16,500 nt of DNA from Symbiodinium natans. Its lineage: Eukaryota; Sar; Dinophyceae; Suessiales; Symbiodiniaceae. This document shows positions 1 to 9,022 of this stretch, piece by piece. The position numbers were made by a program, and so were the translations under genes. Location: positions 363,501-380,000 of the forward strand of contig CAJNDS010002210.1 in assembly GCA_905221605.1 (NCBI GenBank). The letters run 5' to 3'. Every line of letters starts with the position of its first letter. Position 1 is the stretch's first letter. The notes under the pieces were generated by a model. That model was not told where the DNA came from, did no database searches, and saw nothing but the letters and a program-made list of their open reading frames with translations.

Positions 1-700
1 CCATCGATTTCAGTACCAAAAAATCGCATTTTTCATTGCGGGTACGGGCATCCTGGGTCCCCCTTCTTTCAGGGGCCTTTTGAAGCCTTTTGAAGCCTTT
101 TGGTGGCTCTTGGGGTCTGTCGGGGCCTTGTTCGGACCTTCGGCGTGTCAGGGGCCGTAGAGGCTTGATTCATTTGAAGGTCAAGGAACCTATTAACTTT
201 TTTCGCCAATGCTGGGGTTCGGGGTAGCCTCGGCCCTTTTCGGGCCTTCGGCACGTTAGGGCCCGTAGAGGCCCTTATTTGCTTGAAGGGTTTTGCGGTG
301 TTAGGGTTTAAGCTGGGGTTCGGGGTAGCCTCGGCCCTTTTCGGGCCTTCGGCACGTCAGGGCCCGTAGAGGCCCTTGCTGATTTGGGGGCTTCCTGGGG
401 CTTTCCTGGTCTTTTGGGGTGAAATGGAGGGGTGCCCAAAGCCATCGATTTCAGTACTAAAACACAACATTTTTCATTGCGGGCAGGGGTGCCTAAAACC
501 ATCGTTTTCAATATTCAAAAATCGAATCTGTCATTGTGGGCACGGACAAATCTTGTGGTCCCCCTTCTTTTAGGGGGCCTTTTGAAGCTTTTGAAGCCTT
601 GTGGTGGCTCTTGGCGCCTCTTGGGGGCTTCCTGGGCTTTCCTGGCGCTTCTGGTGTAAAATCCAGTGAAAAAACATTTTTCATTGATGTACGGCCCTCT
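1..700. repeat. Degenerate GC-rich interspersed/tandem repeats
   Basis: This stretch is built from diverged copies of a few modules. A module beginning CCATCGATTTCAGTA occurs at 1 and 442. A more diverged copy starts near 499 and a partial one near 655, each followed by an A-rich stretch, TTTTTCATTG and a GGG-CCC block. A second module, GCTGGGGTTCGGGGTAGCC onward, is repeated almost perfectly over 66 bp at 211-276 and 312-377, and a weaker relative lies near 114-173. The open frames here are low-complexity and differ wholly between strands, so I do not call any of them a gene. Confidence 0.75.
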
Positions 701-1117
701 TCGCCCGGGGGCCCTTTGGCGCGGGGGGCCTTCCTCTAGCCCTGAACCTTCCAGGTCCCGCAGCGCCTCTTGCCAAAAAAACTCTTGGCCCTTAGTTGGG
801 GGCCCTTGTTCTTGGCTCGGGGGGCCCTTGGTCCGGGGAGCCCTTGGCCCGAGAGGCCTTGGTGCGGGGGGTTCTTGGGTTTGGGACCCGAAACCCGGCG
901 CCCCAAAGAGTGGCCTGCGGGGGCCCTTGGCTGCCCTTGACCCGGGGGGCCCTTGGCAGGGTAGCCCGCCCGGAAGGCCCTTGGCCCTGGGAGTCTTGGG
1001 TCGGGGAAAGCCCTGTTTTGACAACCAGCCTGCCTGCACCCCCTCGCCAGCCTCCTGGTCCAGGAATCCAGCCACAAGGGGCCAGGGGGCCCGGGGGGGG
1101 GTAAAACCCTGAAGCAC
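700..1117. repeat. GGGGGCCCTTGG-type minisatellite
   Basis: GGGGCCCTTGG-like units recur irregularly every 15-40 bases, for example near 709, 799, 821, 839, 922 and 947. This makes long open frames on both strands rich in G, P, R and A. These frames are artefacts of the high GC and repeat content. No domain or codon pattern supports a gene. Confidence 0.6.
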
Positions 1118-1149
1118 GTCCAGAGGAAAAGGGTTACGATTTGGGGTTA

Positions 1150-1362
1150 TACTTTAGCTACGCTAAAGGTGGTCTGGGTGCCGGCCATCCCTTAGCCGAG
1201 TACTGACGTTGTCGTAAAAAAGGCCGATGTCCATTGGCCTGTCCAGGACAGACGGTGAGGCTTAACCCTCACCTTTCCGTTTCTCTTTTCGCTTGGGCGC
1301 TCGGGCTGTAAGGCCCTCGGCCGAGCGTTCGGGGTCTGTCGCTCGACGGAAGCGACCCCTCA
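1150..1362. other. Cluster of short hairpins (possible structured RNA)
   Basis: Five inverted repeats follow each other in about 210 bp. CTTTAGC/GCTAAAG pairs at 1152-1158/1162-1168 with a 3-nt loop. AGGCCGAT/ATTGGCCT pairs at 1221-1228/1233-1240 with one G-U and a 4-nt loop. GGTGAGG/CCTCACC pairs at 1254-1260/1267-1273. CGCTCGG/CCGAGCG pairs at 1298-1304/1321-1327 around an inner GGGC/GCCC. GTCGCT/AGCGAC pairs at 1338-1343/1351-1356, in competition with GGGGTC/GACCCC at 1331-1336/1354-1359. I could not match it to 5S rRNA, tRNA, the spliceosomal U RNAs or SRP RNA. The strand is unknown because hairpins read on both strands. It may instead be a satellite-like DNA. Confidence 0.4.
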
Positions 1363-1370
1363 CTTAGTTT

Positions 1371-1408
1371 AGGGTCTAGGGTCTAGGGTCTACGGTTTAG
1401 GGTTGAGG
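1371..1408 (+). repeat. Interstitial telomeric repeat (degenerate TTTAGGG/TCTAGGG)
   Basis: About five units, with TCTAGGG and GTCTACGG variants, run in the G-rich orientation on the plus strand. A smaller block with GGGCTTAGGG and GGGTTTAGGG units lies at 1549-1573. Confidence 0.8.
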
Positions 1409-1665
1409 GGGAACATCCCAAGGCAGAGCCTTTTCAGGGTGCGCAGGCATGCGTGTTGCGTGCGTCTGCTTGGTGCCCCTCTGGGTCGCGTCGAGTTTGC
1501 AGGACTCCTTTCCCCCTGTTACGAAGTCTTCTGCGTTCGGAAAGCAGGGTTTAGGGCTTAGGGTTTAGGGTTTCGGATGAAAACTTGAGCATCTGTATTT
1601 CCTCGGGAAGGACAGGCTTGGTCCTCCGCGGCAACCCCCCCCCCCGACATCCTATCATCCCATAT

Positions 1666-1757
1666 AAACCCTAAGCCCTAAACCGGAAAGAAACCCTAAA
1701 CCCTAAGCCGTAAGCCCTAAACCCTAAACCCTAAACCCTAAATAAGCCCTAAACCCA
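1666..1757 (-). repeat. Interstitial telomeric repeat (CCCTAAA, degenerate)
   Basis: About a dozen CCCTAAA units with CCCTAAG and CCGTAAG variants are interrupted by two short non-repeat segments. The C-rich strand is on plus. Confidence 0.85.
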
Positions 1758-1865
1758 AGACCCATGCCGAGGCTTGGAGGCCTGGGGCCGGAAGTTCCAG
1801 GCCAAACGCAGGGTTCTGCTTGAAGGGTTGACGGGGGCGGTTTTCTTCCAGATGTGGAGGCGGGT

Positions 1866-1971
1866 GTGAGAGAGAGAGAGAGAGTGAGAGAGAGTGAGAG
1901 AGAGTGAGAGAGTGAGAGAGTGAGAGAGTGCGAGAGCAAGAGAGCGAGAGAGAGGGAGAGAGGGAGGGGGG

Positions 1972-2008
<37 letters not shown>

Positions 2009-2074
2009 GGAGAGAGGGCCAGGCAGAGGGAGAGGGAGAGAGGGGAGAGGGAGAGAGGGAGAGGGAGAGAGGGG

Positions 2075-2105
<31 letters not shown>

Positions 2106-2133
2106 GGAGAGAGGGGGAGAAAGAGAGAACGAG
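1866..2133. repeat. (GA)n microsatellite with GGGA interruptions
   Basis: This is a nearly pure purine tract of AG dinucleotides with scattered GTGA, GCGA and GGGA interruptions. It produces R/E-rich frames on plus and S/L/P-rich frames on minus, none of which I regard as genes. The pure purine/pyrimidine strand bias makes it a candidate H-DNA-forming tract. Confidence 0.9.
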
Positions 2134-3084
2134 AAAGAAGGCGTGAGTCAATCAGTCCAGACCTGGGGACTTTTCAATTTCGACGAACGTGATGGTTTCC
2201 GCTCCTTTATGCCCTATAGCGGTTACTGCCGACCCTGACTTCTACTTCCGCTGCTGGAGCCATGTGCTCCTGTACCCGACCCCAAAGAGTCAGCCGCAAC
2301 CTTGGACCCTCTGAGTAGGGGTTGGGGGGGTCAACGAGGGGGCGCTTAAATTCTAAACCGTGTAGTCGTGACAGGGTTCCTCTAAACCATAAACCATAAA
2401 CCCTAAACCCTACACCCTAAACCCTCAACCCTAAACCCTATTGGGTTCGAGTCTTGGGGTGAAGGGGATGCGTACTTTGACAGGTCAATGCCCTCAACTG
2501 CCGCGGGGTGTGCGGGGGCACAGCTTGAGAACTTGTGTGATGCTGCTCTTTGGGGGCACTTGCCTGGACCCGTTTGGCTGAGTAAGTCTACTTAGTGTCT
2601 GCTAAACGCCCTAGTGTAATCCCAGGGTTTAGTTTTTAGGGAGTTTTGGCTTGTGTTCCAGCTTTTGCTGCTATGAGCTGGCTATTAGTGGCTTCAGGGT
2701 GAGGGTTGATCAAAGAGTCGCTAGGACGTGCAGATGCCCTAGAGCCTGACAGCCAGGTCCCTGCACAGCCCAAATCCCCCCCGACACCCTTAAACCCCAA
2801 GCCCTAAGCCCTAAGCCCTCCTTGCGTGAGGGTGCAAGAGCCGAAGCCCTAAACCCTAAACCTCAACCTCTCAGCACAAAAACGCTTACACAGGCAACCC
2901 AGGTGCTGAAAGAGGCCGCACGCCAAAAGCCCTAAACACAAGCGCCCCACCTAAAATTTCGAAGCCGCTTGCAAAACAGGCTTCGGTTTTGCTAGGCTTC
3001 AACAGGGGCTGGTTCAATAGGGTCTGGGATTTGGATAATTCCCAATACAGGGACATGCCCCTCTGTTTTCGGAATCCCCCCTCC
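2134..3084. other. Spacer with scattered telomere-like units, no recognisable gene
   Basis: Mostly unique sequence with short degenerate CCCTAAA blocks at 2384-2442, 2787-2820 and 2844-2867. Reading both strands gave no domain or convincing open frame. Confidence 0.5.
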
Positions 3085-3190
3085 CGCCCTTAAACCCTCC
3101 ACAAAAACCCTAAACCCCCTAAACCCCCTAAAGCCCCTAAACCCCCTAGACCCCCTAAACCCCCTAAACTCCCTAAACCCCCTAAACCCC
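3085..3190 (-). repeat. TTTAGGGG-type (8-bp) telomere-like array
   Basis: Units here are predominantly CCCCTAAA, one C longer than in the other arrays, with CTAGACC and CTAAAG variants. The 8-bp period gives the GFRGFRGFR-type minus-strand reading frame at 2992-3204, which is not a gene. Confidence 0.85.
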
Positions 3191-3240
3191 CCATTTAGCC
3201 CCATTTAGCCCCATTTAGCCCCATTTAGCCCCCATTTAGC
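3191..3240. repeat. 10-bp tandem repeat CCATTTAGCC
   Basis: Four exact copies of CCATTTAGCC occupy 3191-3230, followed by a slipped fifth copy. It directly abuts the CCCCTAAA array and shares its TTTAG core, so it may have evolved from it. Confidence 0.9.
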
Positions 3241-3315
3241 CCTTGCTTGTGCATCCGGGTTGAGTTAAGCACGGACCTTTTTTTTTTTTTTTCCGATATA
3301 CAACCGCTATACAGA

Positions 3316-3464
3316 CCTTATATGGCCCCTATATAATATACCTATACCTAAGTAGCCCCTAAATACCCCAAAGGTCCCTTATAAGGGTCCCTCCTTATGG
3401 CCCCTATATACCTATACCTAAGTACCCCCTAAATACCCCAAAGGTCCCTTATAAGGGTCCCTCC
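3316..3464. repeat. Two tandem copies of a ~70-bp GGGTCCCT-rich unit
   Basis: Copies lie at about 3316-3394 and 3393-3464, offset by 70 bp over their conserved part. Each runs from CTTATATGGCCCC-like sequence through AAATACCCCAAAGG to GGGTCCCTCC. Each holds the perfect 12-bp palindrome CCCTTATAAGGG. A diverged relative occurs at 15660-15755. A run of 15 or so T residues precedes the unit, at about 3279-3291. Confidence 0.85.
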
Positions 3465-3689
3465 TTTGCCTTGTGGTGCTTTACTGTAACTTTAGATCCT
3501 TAGCCTTTTTGGGTTTATTGGGTTTCCGAATAAGGCAGCTAAAAGTTTAGTTTTTTTGCTACCCTCCTAAGTGCAGCCAAGTTTGGTCCCTGAATTGAGG
3601 GCTTCAACCCTCGCAGTGCCCCCCCCAGCTTTCAGGCCATTCCTATTGGCCATCCGTGAGGCGCCTTGTTTTGTGCGATCTGAAAGCCC
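3465..3689. other. Spacer, nothing recognised
   Basis: Mixed-composition unique sequence with a T-rich stretch near 3550. No open frame or structure stands out. Confidence 0.4.
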
Positions 3690-3818
3690 TTAGGGTTTAG
3701 GGTTTAGGGTTTAGGGTTTAGGGTTTGGGGTTTAGGGTTTAGGGTTTAGGGTTTAAAGCCACAAACCCGAAACCCGAAGCCCGAAGCCCGAAGCCCGAAA
3801 CCCTATACCCTAAACCCC
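3690..3818. repeat. Inverted pair of telomeric arrays (TTTAGGG then CCCGAA)
   Basis: About nine TTTAGGG units (3690-3754) are followed, after 9 bases, by a C-rich array in the opposite sense (3764-3818). The second array is mostly CCCGAAG/CCCGAAA before returning to CCCTAAA. The junction is therefore a head-to-head palindromic arrangement with two different unit variants. Confidence 0.85.
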
Positions 3819-4191
3819 AGATTTCCCTGCAGAGTGTCCGAGAGGTTAGGGCGGGTGGCCACAAAAACCGATCCCCACTTACCCAGAACCTCTCAGCTCA
3901 TCGCTTTTACGTCCCAGAGCATCTGCCCTACTTTCCATGTTCTGCGGCACGGAGTGTTTAATGCAGGGGTCGGAATTCGTACTAGTAGTTACTAAGAGTC
4001 TCCCCTCAGGGTCCCTTTGTAACTTCGATTACAATAACCCCCCCCAAAGCCCTGTTCCAACCATTAAGGCCCCTAGAGTAGGGGTTTGGGGGTTGAGGCT
4101 CAGGTTCTCGAAGCCTCGAGCCTTGATCACCAACCCCCATACCCCACCTTGCTGTGTGACGAGGTTGCGGGGGGTTACGGCCATGCGGCTC
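3819..4191. other. Spacer, no recognisable gene
   Basis: Open frames exist on both strands (for example 3937-4236 plus), but they end inside telomere-repeat sequence (NPKP tails) and show no domain. I do not support a gene. Confidence 0.4.
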
Positions 4192-4300
4192 CAAACCCCA
4201 AACCCTAAATCCCAGACCCTGAACCCGAAACCCTAAGCCCTAAGCCCTAAACCCGAAACCCTAAACCCTAAACCCGAAACCCGAAACCCGAAGCCCTTAA
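4192..4300 (-). repeat. Interstitial telomeric repeat with CCCGAAA variants
   Basis: About 15 C-rich units mix CCCTAAA, CCCTAAG, CCCTGAA, CCCGAAA and CCCGAAG. Confidence 0.85.
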
Positions 4301-4380
4301 CCCAGCTGCAGAGGCCATTCAGGGCAACTCCGCGCTTTCAGAGTTGAAGATGGTGGGCCGGAGCCTATGCTGGGAATGGG

Positions 4381-4469
4381 GTTTAGGGTTCAGGGTTCAG
4401 GGTTTAGGGTTTAGGGTTTAGGGTTTAGGGTTTAGGGTTTAGGGTTTAGGGTTTAGGGTTTAGGGTTTA
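4381..4469 (+). repeat. Interstitial telomeric repeat (TTTAGGG, ~12 units)
   Basis: Two TTCAGGG variants near the start are followed by about ten perfect TTTAGGG units. It is one of the most homogeneous G-strand arrays in the window. Confidence 0.95.
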
Positions 4470-4601
4470 ATACCTGCTTGGGGTTTGGCCGGTCTGCCGC
4501 AGATGCATCCTCTTCTTTAGGGGGGTGTCTATGGCACCTCCAGGTCTGTAGCTGCCACGGAGCATCCAGGGGCCTGCAAGGGGTCTTACCTCCCAAATCC
4601 C

Positions 4602-4634
4602 AGGGTTTAGGGTTTAGGGTTTAGGGTTTGGGGT
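4602..4634 (+). repeat. Short TTTAGGG array
   Basis: Four G-rich units end in a TTTGGGG variant. The 240-bp spacer that follows has a minus-strand open frame (4607-4867) whose end is made of this repeat. No gene is supported. Confidence 0.9.
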
Positions 4635-4874
4635 CGACCGCAGCACCAGCGCAGGGCTTTTGAGGGAGAGTGAACTGTCAATTCTGAGCGACGTCCCCAA
4701 ACAAAAACATGCAGGCGCGCCAGCGAACTCAGTGAAACACACGGAGGACACAGCAGCTCGACGCCTCTGCACACAAAGCCTTCCATCAGGGTTTGAACGA
4801 AGGTGCGTGACCTGGGGTGGATGGTCTTAGTGTGGAGTGCTGTCAGGGCAGGCCTCGAAGAGCTCATAAGGTTC

Positions 4875-4938
4875 AGGGTTTAGGGTTTAGGGTTTAGGGT
4901 TTAGGGTTTGAAAGGGTCTAGGGTTTAGGGTTAGGGTC
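4875..4938 (+). repeat. TTTAGGG array, interrupted
   Basis: Five units, then a short non-repeat break, then three more units including a TTAGGG variant. Confidence 0.9.
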
Positions 4939-5231
4939 TGGGACAAGGTTTCGAGTTGAACGTGCCACCACGGCGCCCCAGGTTCTGACAGGATCGAGGG
5001 CACGGTGAAAGAAGCGGAAGGCTTCTTTGCGGAGGATCCCCCTGTGCGCGCGCCCGAATCCCCATGGCCCTAAGTCCTGAGCGCCCCCCATTTACCTGCT
5101 TTAGAGGCCCATTCGTCTGCTTGAGAGGTAGCAACCCCCCAGAAGGAGGGTACTTGCACCTACTTAGAGTTCAATGAAACTTCAAGCCGATTTGCAACCC
5201 GAATCCCGGTTCCGAGAGAAAAGCGCTTCAG
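4939..5231. other. Spacer, nothing recognised
   Basis: Unique, moderately GC-rich sequence. The only open frame is a 67-codon minus-strand frame without recognisable features. Confidence 0.4.
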
Positions 5232-5353
5232 CCCTAAACCAGAATCCTGAACCCCTGAACCCTAAACCTTAAACCGGAAGGGCCGCCCAGCTTATATGCT
5301 TAGGGTTTAGGGTTTAGGGTTTAGGGTTTAGGGTTTAGGGTTTAGGGTTTAGG
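5232..5353. repeat. Facing telomeric arrays (CCCTAAA then TTTAGGG)
   Basis: A degenerate C-rich block (5232-5275) is followed after about 25 bases by eight clean TTTAGGG units (5300-5353) in the opposite sense. Confidence 0.85.
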
Positions 5354-5903
5354 ATCCCAAGTCTTAAGTTGGGATATGCAGAGGCCTGGTTGACACCCTT
5401 TGTTGGTCGTAGGCTGGTCCGGCGGGGGGGGGGTTCGACTCAAGGGGTCAGCGGGGCCGTAGTAGCAGGTGGACAACATGTTGGAGGAAAGTCGCGATTC
5501 TTCGGATCTTCGCCTAGACCCAAATTTATAGCCTGCCTGGTTGTGCCTCCCAGGGTTTAACCTTGTATATTTATGCAGTGACCAATATTTCTTAAACCCT
5601 TAAGCCCAAGCCTTATATCCGTGGGAGTTTTGTAACTTGGTGGACGGGAAGCCAGTGAAACCAGCTGGAAACGAGGTGAAGTTTTTTGTTTCAGGATGTC
5701 GTTGATATGTTGCAGTAAATTCCCCTGCAGTGCGATGTTATCATCAGCTAGGCGGGTGGCAAAAACCTTTAACCCTAAACCCCAAGCCCCAAACTTTTTT
5801 CTTAATTTCGAAAAAATGCGCGCTGGTTGCGTCAGGCTCAAGTGTCCTGGGCCTACCGGGGCTTCTGCTGAAGGCTTAAACTCCAATCCCAAACTCCAAA
5901 CGC
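5354..5903. other. Spacer, no recognisable gene
   Basis: Open frames of 60-110 codons occur on both strands (for example 5557-5892 minus), without recognisable motifs. A tRNA B-box-like GGTTCGACTC at about 5430-5441 lacks a pairing T-stem and an A box. Confidence 0.4.
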
Positions 5904-5968
5904 TAAACCCCGAACCCTAAACCCTAAACCCTAAACCCTAAACCCTAAACCCTAAACCCTAAACCCTG
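5904..5968 (-). repeat. Interstitial telomeric repeat (CCCTAAA, ~9 units)
   Basis: A nearly perfect C-rich array with one CCCGAA unit at its left edge. Confidence 0.95.
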
Positions 5969-7278
5969 AAGCCCTTGAGCCCACATCCCCAACCGGTTGC
6001 CGCAGGAGGACAGGTCCAAGCAGCCAGGCTCCTGGTAGTTCGGGGCGAATTCGAGGCTTGCAGGGTGTCAGGGTTTGGGCGGCGTCTCCGGGTTTGGGGC
6101 AAAAAGGCTTGCCGTGATGGCGCCTGCAAGTTTTCGGGGCATGGGGCTGGATCTGGATTTTAGATCCCGAAGCCTTGGCCCTAAACCTTAAACTCGTTAG
6201 TACATGTCAGTATGTTGTGAGGGCATACTGCTGGTAAAAAAACCCTCACATATCTTGCGGGCCTGCCAAGGCCTTCGATCTTCTCCGTGATTCGCGCGGT
6301 CGCCTCCTTGGATTGCGGTCGTGCGTACTCCAAAACCTTTGGTTCTCGTTCTGTGGCAGCATGTGGGCCATACCAGAAGGCCGAGCCTTGTGACGAAAGC
6401 CCGAGCCAAAACCTTTCACCCCCAGTCTCTTGGCGCGCGTGCGGCCAGGTGGTGAACCTCTTCTCTTCAGATGAGGATGCGCATTTAGGCACGCGATATT
6501 CGGTTTCAGGGAGCAAGGTAGGCCGGAGGTCCCTCGGATAAAGGGCGCATGGTTACACAGAACAGAGGATCTGGCGTTCAGTACGCAGCGTACGCATTTA
6601 GCTAAGGGGTTTAGGGTTTAGGGTTTAGGGTTTGGTTGCTTTGGAGCTGTTCTGTACACCAGTTGTGTCGTGGAGCTGTTCCGACTGTCAGCGTGTGCTG
6701 TAAGCTTTAAACTCAAACCCTAACCAAACTCAGGCGTCGGATGGAGCTGAGCGGTTGGGGCTTTGCTATACCAAGCTATTTTTTCGGTAGTTCTTCAGGG
6801 TGAGTTTTTCGTGCAGCTGCGGCCACTGTCTTTGATGATGCAGAACATAGGGGCTGAGGTGTTTAGCCGCGAGTATCCTAGAAAGAAGTCGTTGCTGGAC
6901 AATGTTTGCTGGACAATGTTTGGGGGTGTTGGGTGCAGGCTTCAGGTTTCGGGTTCTTGGTACTTTCTAGTCCTTTCGGTGGCTCGACGCCCGCTCGGGG
7001 CGGTACAGGGCATGTTATGTGAGGGATGCCAGGTCGCCCAGGGTATTGTGCCATGTAAGCTGTCAACATGCTGTTGCAACCGTGCATCTGCAGCCATGAC
7101 TTCCTTTGGGCCCTGCTTGCTCTTCGCTGAGACTGCCTGCTGCAGGTCTCTATGGGTCCTTCGGCTACGACCTGGCATTCCAGTTTGAACAGGCAAGCCA
7201 ACTGCAAACTTTGCCGTGCAGTGCAGTGTCTCCCGAAGCAGAGGGTTTTGCAGGGATTCCACCATGGTGCAGGCTACA
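5969..7278. other. 1.3-kb spacer with unassigned open frames
   Basis: This is the longest stretch in the left half without a long repeat array; only a four-unit TTTAGGG block at 6606-6635 interrupts it. Overlapping open frames on both strands (6181-6516 minus, 6287-6541 plus, 6763-7188 plus, 6878-7265 minus) have no domain I recognise. The 6763-7188 frame is cysteine-rich towards its end. A short exact duplication TTGCTGGACAATG occurs near 6892 and 6907. An exon of an intron-containing host gene could be hidden here, but nothing I see proves it. Confidence 0.35.
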
Positions 7279-7327
7279 CCCTAAACCCTAAACCCTAAAC
7301 CCTAAACCCTAAACCCTAAACCCCAAA
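7279..7327 (-). repeat. CCCTAAA array (~7 units)
   Basis: A clean C-rich array ending in a CCCCAAA variant. Confidence 0.95.
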
Positions 7328-7473
7328 GGTTGACGAAAGTTCTGGGGCCTTTTGGGCTTCCGTGTTCGTACATGTCTTCTAGTTGAGGGAGCGAACAGAA
7401 AGTGTCCGGAATTCAGATCGCCCCCCCTTTCCCTCAACGTCCATACGCCAGCAAACCGGCAAACCCCCACACA

Positions 7474-7560
7474 CCCCTAAACCCCAAACCCTAAACCCAA
7501 ACCCCAAACCCTAAACCACAAACCCTAAACCCTAAACCCTAAAGCCTACACCCTCCACCC
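7474..7560 (-). repeat. Degenerate CCCTAAA array
   Basis: Units alternate between CCCTAAA, CCCCAAA and CACAAA and decay to the right. Confidence 0.85.
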
Positions 7561-7655
7561 CAGGGCTCTCAAGCCGGAGCTTCCAGCTTCTTCCCTCTGC
7601 GTTGTGCTTGTGAGCCTAAGGCCCCATGTCAGGCCAGCTAAAGCCCTCAAAAAGC

Positions 7656-7703
7656 AGGGTTTAGGGTTTAGGGCTTAGGGTTTAGGGTTTAGGGTTTAGG
7701 GTT
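7656..7703 (+). repeat. TTTAGGG array (~7 units)
   Basis: A G-rich array with a single GGGCTTAGGG variant. Confidence 0.9.
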
Positions 7704-7989
7704 ACTCTCGCCGGACCACAAGAAACTCTAAACACCATAAGTCTCCGTGTTGTAGCAGGGCCCCAAGATATTGCTGGTTCGTCGTGGGGAATGAGGGACC
7801 AGATACCCCAAGAATTTCCCTTAAAGGGTGTATGTATGTATATGTATGCAGATGTATGTGGACGTATGTAATAGAGCGGGATATGCCATGCTCCACAGAC
7901 ACAGAGAAGCCTCGAGGTGAAACTCCACCAGAAGCGGGATCCGAGACAGCGCGACCTGGTCATGCGCGCGGTCTCAGGAGAATTCGCCG
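7704..7989. other. Spacer with a short TATG-rich stretch
   Basis: TATGTATGTATATGTATG-like sequence lies at about 7831-7870. The flanking open frames on both strands have no recognisable domain. Confidence 0.4.
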
Positions 7990-8100
7990 TTTAGGGTTTA
8001 GGGTAAGCCTAAACCCTAAATCCTAAACCTTAAACCCTAAACCCTAAACCCTAAACCCTAGACCCTAGACCCTAGACCCTATACCCTAAACCCAAACCCC
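7990..8100. repeat. Inverted telomeric arrays (TTTAGGG then CCCTAAA)
   Basis: Two G-rich units (7990-8004) turn directly into about thirteen C-rich units (8008-8100), including a run of three CCCTAGA variants. Confidence 0.9.
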
Positions 8101-8256
8101 CCTAACAAAACCCTCTGAACCCGGAACCCTGAACCCTGAACCCTGATGTATAACGGTGCAGGGTTTTGGGGTTGGGGGTCGAGGGTGGCCCAAGGTTTTT
8201 CAAGCAGAGCTCTACCATACACGGTATTCGAAAGGGGAACCCTGGTATAAGTTAGT

Positions 8257-8509
8257 GAATACCATTTCCATTTTCTAACCATGCACTTTAACCCTAGGCC
8301 ACCTGAAGACCCAAACCAGAACGACCTAAACCCACCGAAAGAGCCATAGGAAGACCTCAAAACAAGACCCACATGACAAAACCCATACTATGGAACCACC
8401 CAAACCCCCTGGAAAAAACCCAACCTAAACTCCATACAGCAATGCCCCCCTAGAAAACCCGATAGTATCTACCCAACATCCCAAACCCTTGAAAATGGAA
8501 ATGGTATTC
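8257..8509. mobile_element. Possible MITE-like unit with 19-bp terminal inverted repeats
   Basis: A 253-bp segment is bounded by perfect 19-bp inverted repeats starting GAATACC. TA flanks GTGAATACC on the left and GGTATTCTC on the right, which would fit a TA target duplication as in Tc1/mariner-type MITEs. Two points argue against a simple MITE. Homology with the second copy continues 44 bp past the right repeat, and the second copy is not flanked by TA on its intact side. It may be a substructure of a larger terminal repeat. Confidence 0.45.
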
Positions 8510-8553
8510 TCTAATAAGATATCTAGAATAGGAATATGGTTTAGGAATAAGGT
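8268..8553. repeat. Left copy of ~287-bp inverted repeat (IR-L)
   Basis: The reverse complement of this segment aligns along its length with 12695-12982. A 38-bp block is identical between the two: 8364-8401 here and 12853-12890 there, the latter read in reverse complement. The inner ends share GGTTTAGGAATAAGGT, after which the homology stops. The left edge of the alignment is set by truncation of the other copy, so this copy probably extends further left, at least to 8257. Inside it, perfect 19-bp inverted repeats GAATACCATTTCCATTTTC/GAAAATGGAAATGGTATTC lie at 8257-8275 and 8491-8509. Confidence 0.9.
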
Positions 8554-8605
8554 GGCAACGGCAATGAAGCCAAAGAGTAATACCTACGCATGGCACTAGT
8601 TGTGA

Positions 8606-8646
8606 ATATTATTATTATTTGTTATTATTATTATTATTATAATTAA
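8606..8646. repeat. (ATT)n microsatellite
   Basis: About a dozen ATT/TTA triplets. This starts the triplet-repeat zone that continues at 8825. Confidence 0.85.
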
Positions 8647-8824
8647 AGTAGTACTGGTACAAGTTTTGTTGCGGTAATTTACTAGTGGTTTTCGGCTTCA
8701 GCATGTTTCTTGGTGTCGGTTGTGACTTTTGTTCAGTCTCCAAGGGTCTTTGAATTGCCTTGCCCTCTCTCACAGCAAATAGCCACAACGGTATGAATAG
8801 TAGTGAGAATCTGGAAAATTATAC

Positions 8825-8849
8825 AAGACTACTCCTCCTACAACTACCA

Positions 8850-8895
<46 letters not shown>

Positions 8896-8951
8896 TTCTA
8901 CTTCTACTTCTACTTCTACTTCTACTTCTACTTCTACTTCTACTTCTACTT

Positions 8952-9022
<71 letters not shown>

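Noticed and set aside
515-1117. 200-codon minus-strand open frame
   Set aside because: It is proline/glycine/arginine-rich, arises from the GGGGCCCTTGG repeats, and is mirrored by long frames on the other strand.
1140-1362. 5S rRNA, U snRNA or dinoflagellate spliced-leader gene
   Set aside because: The conserved cores I know for these RNAs were not found here or elsewhere in the window. Only the hairpin run remains.
1738-2192. Serine/leucine- and arginine/glutamate-rich frames over the GA tract
   Set aside because: They are microsatellite translations with no unique sequence.
5420-5445. Possible tRNA (GGTTCGACTC B box)
   Set aside because: There is no complementary T-stem, no A box at the right distance and no cloverleaf. 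Similar B-box-like hits near 2444 and 14708 fail for the same reason.
6763-7188. Cysteine-rich 141-codon frame as a host gene
   Set aside because: There is no recognisable domain, a competing open frame lies on the minus strand, and there is no supporting context. It may contain an exon, but I cannot show it.
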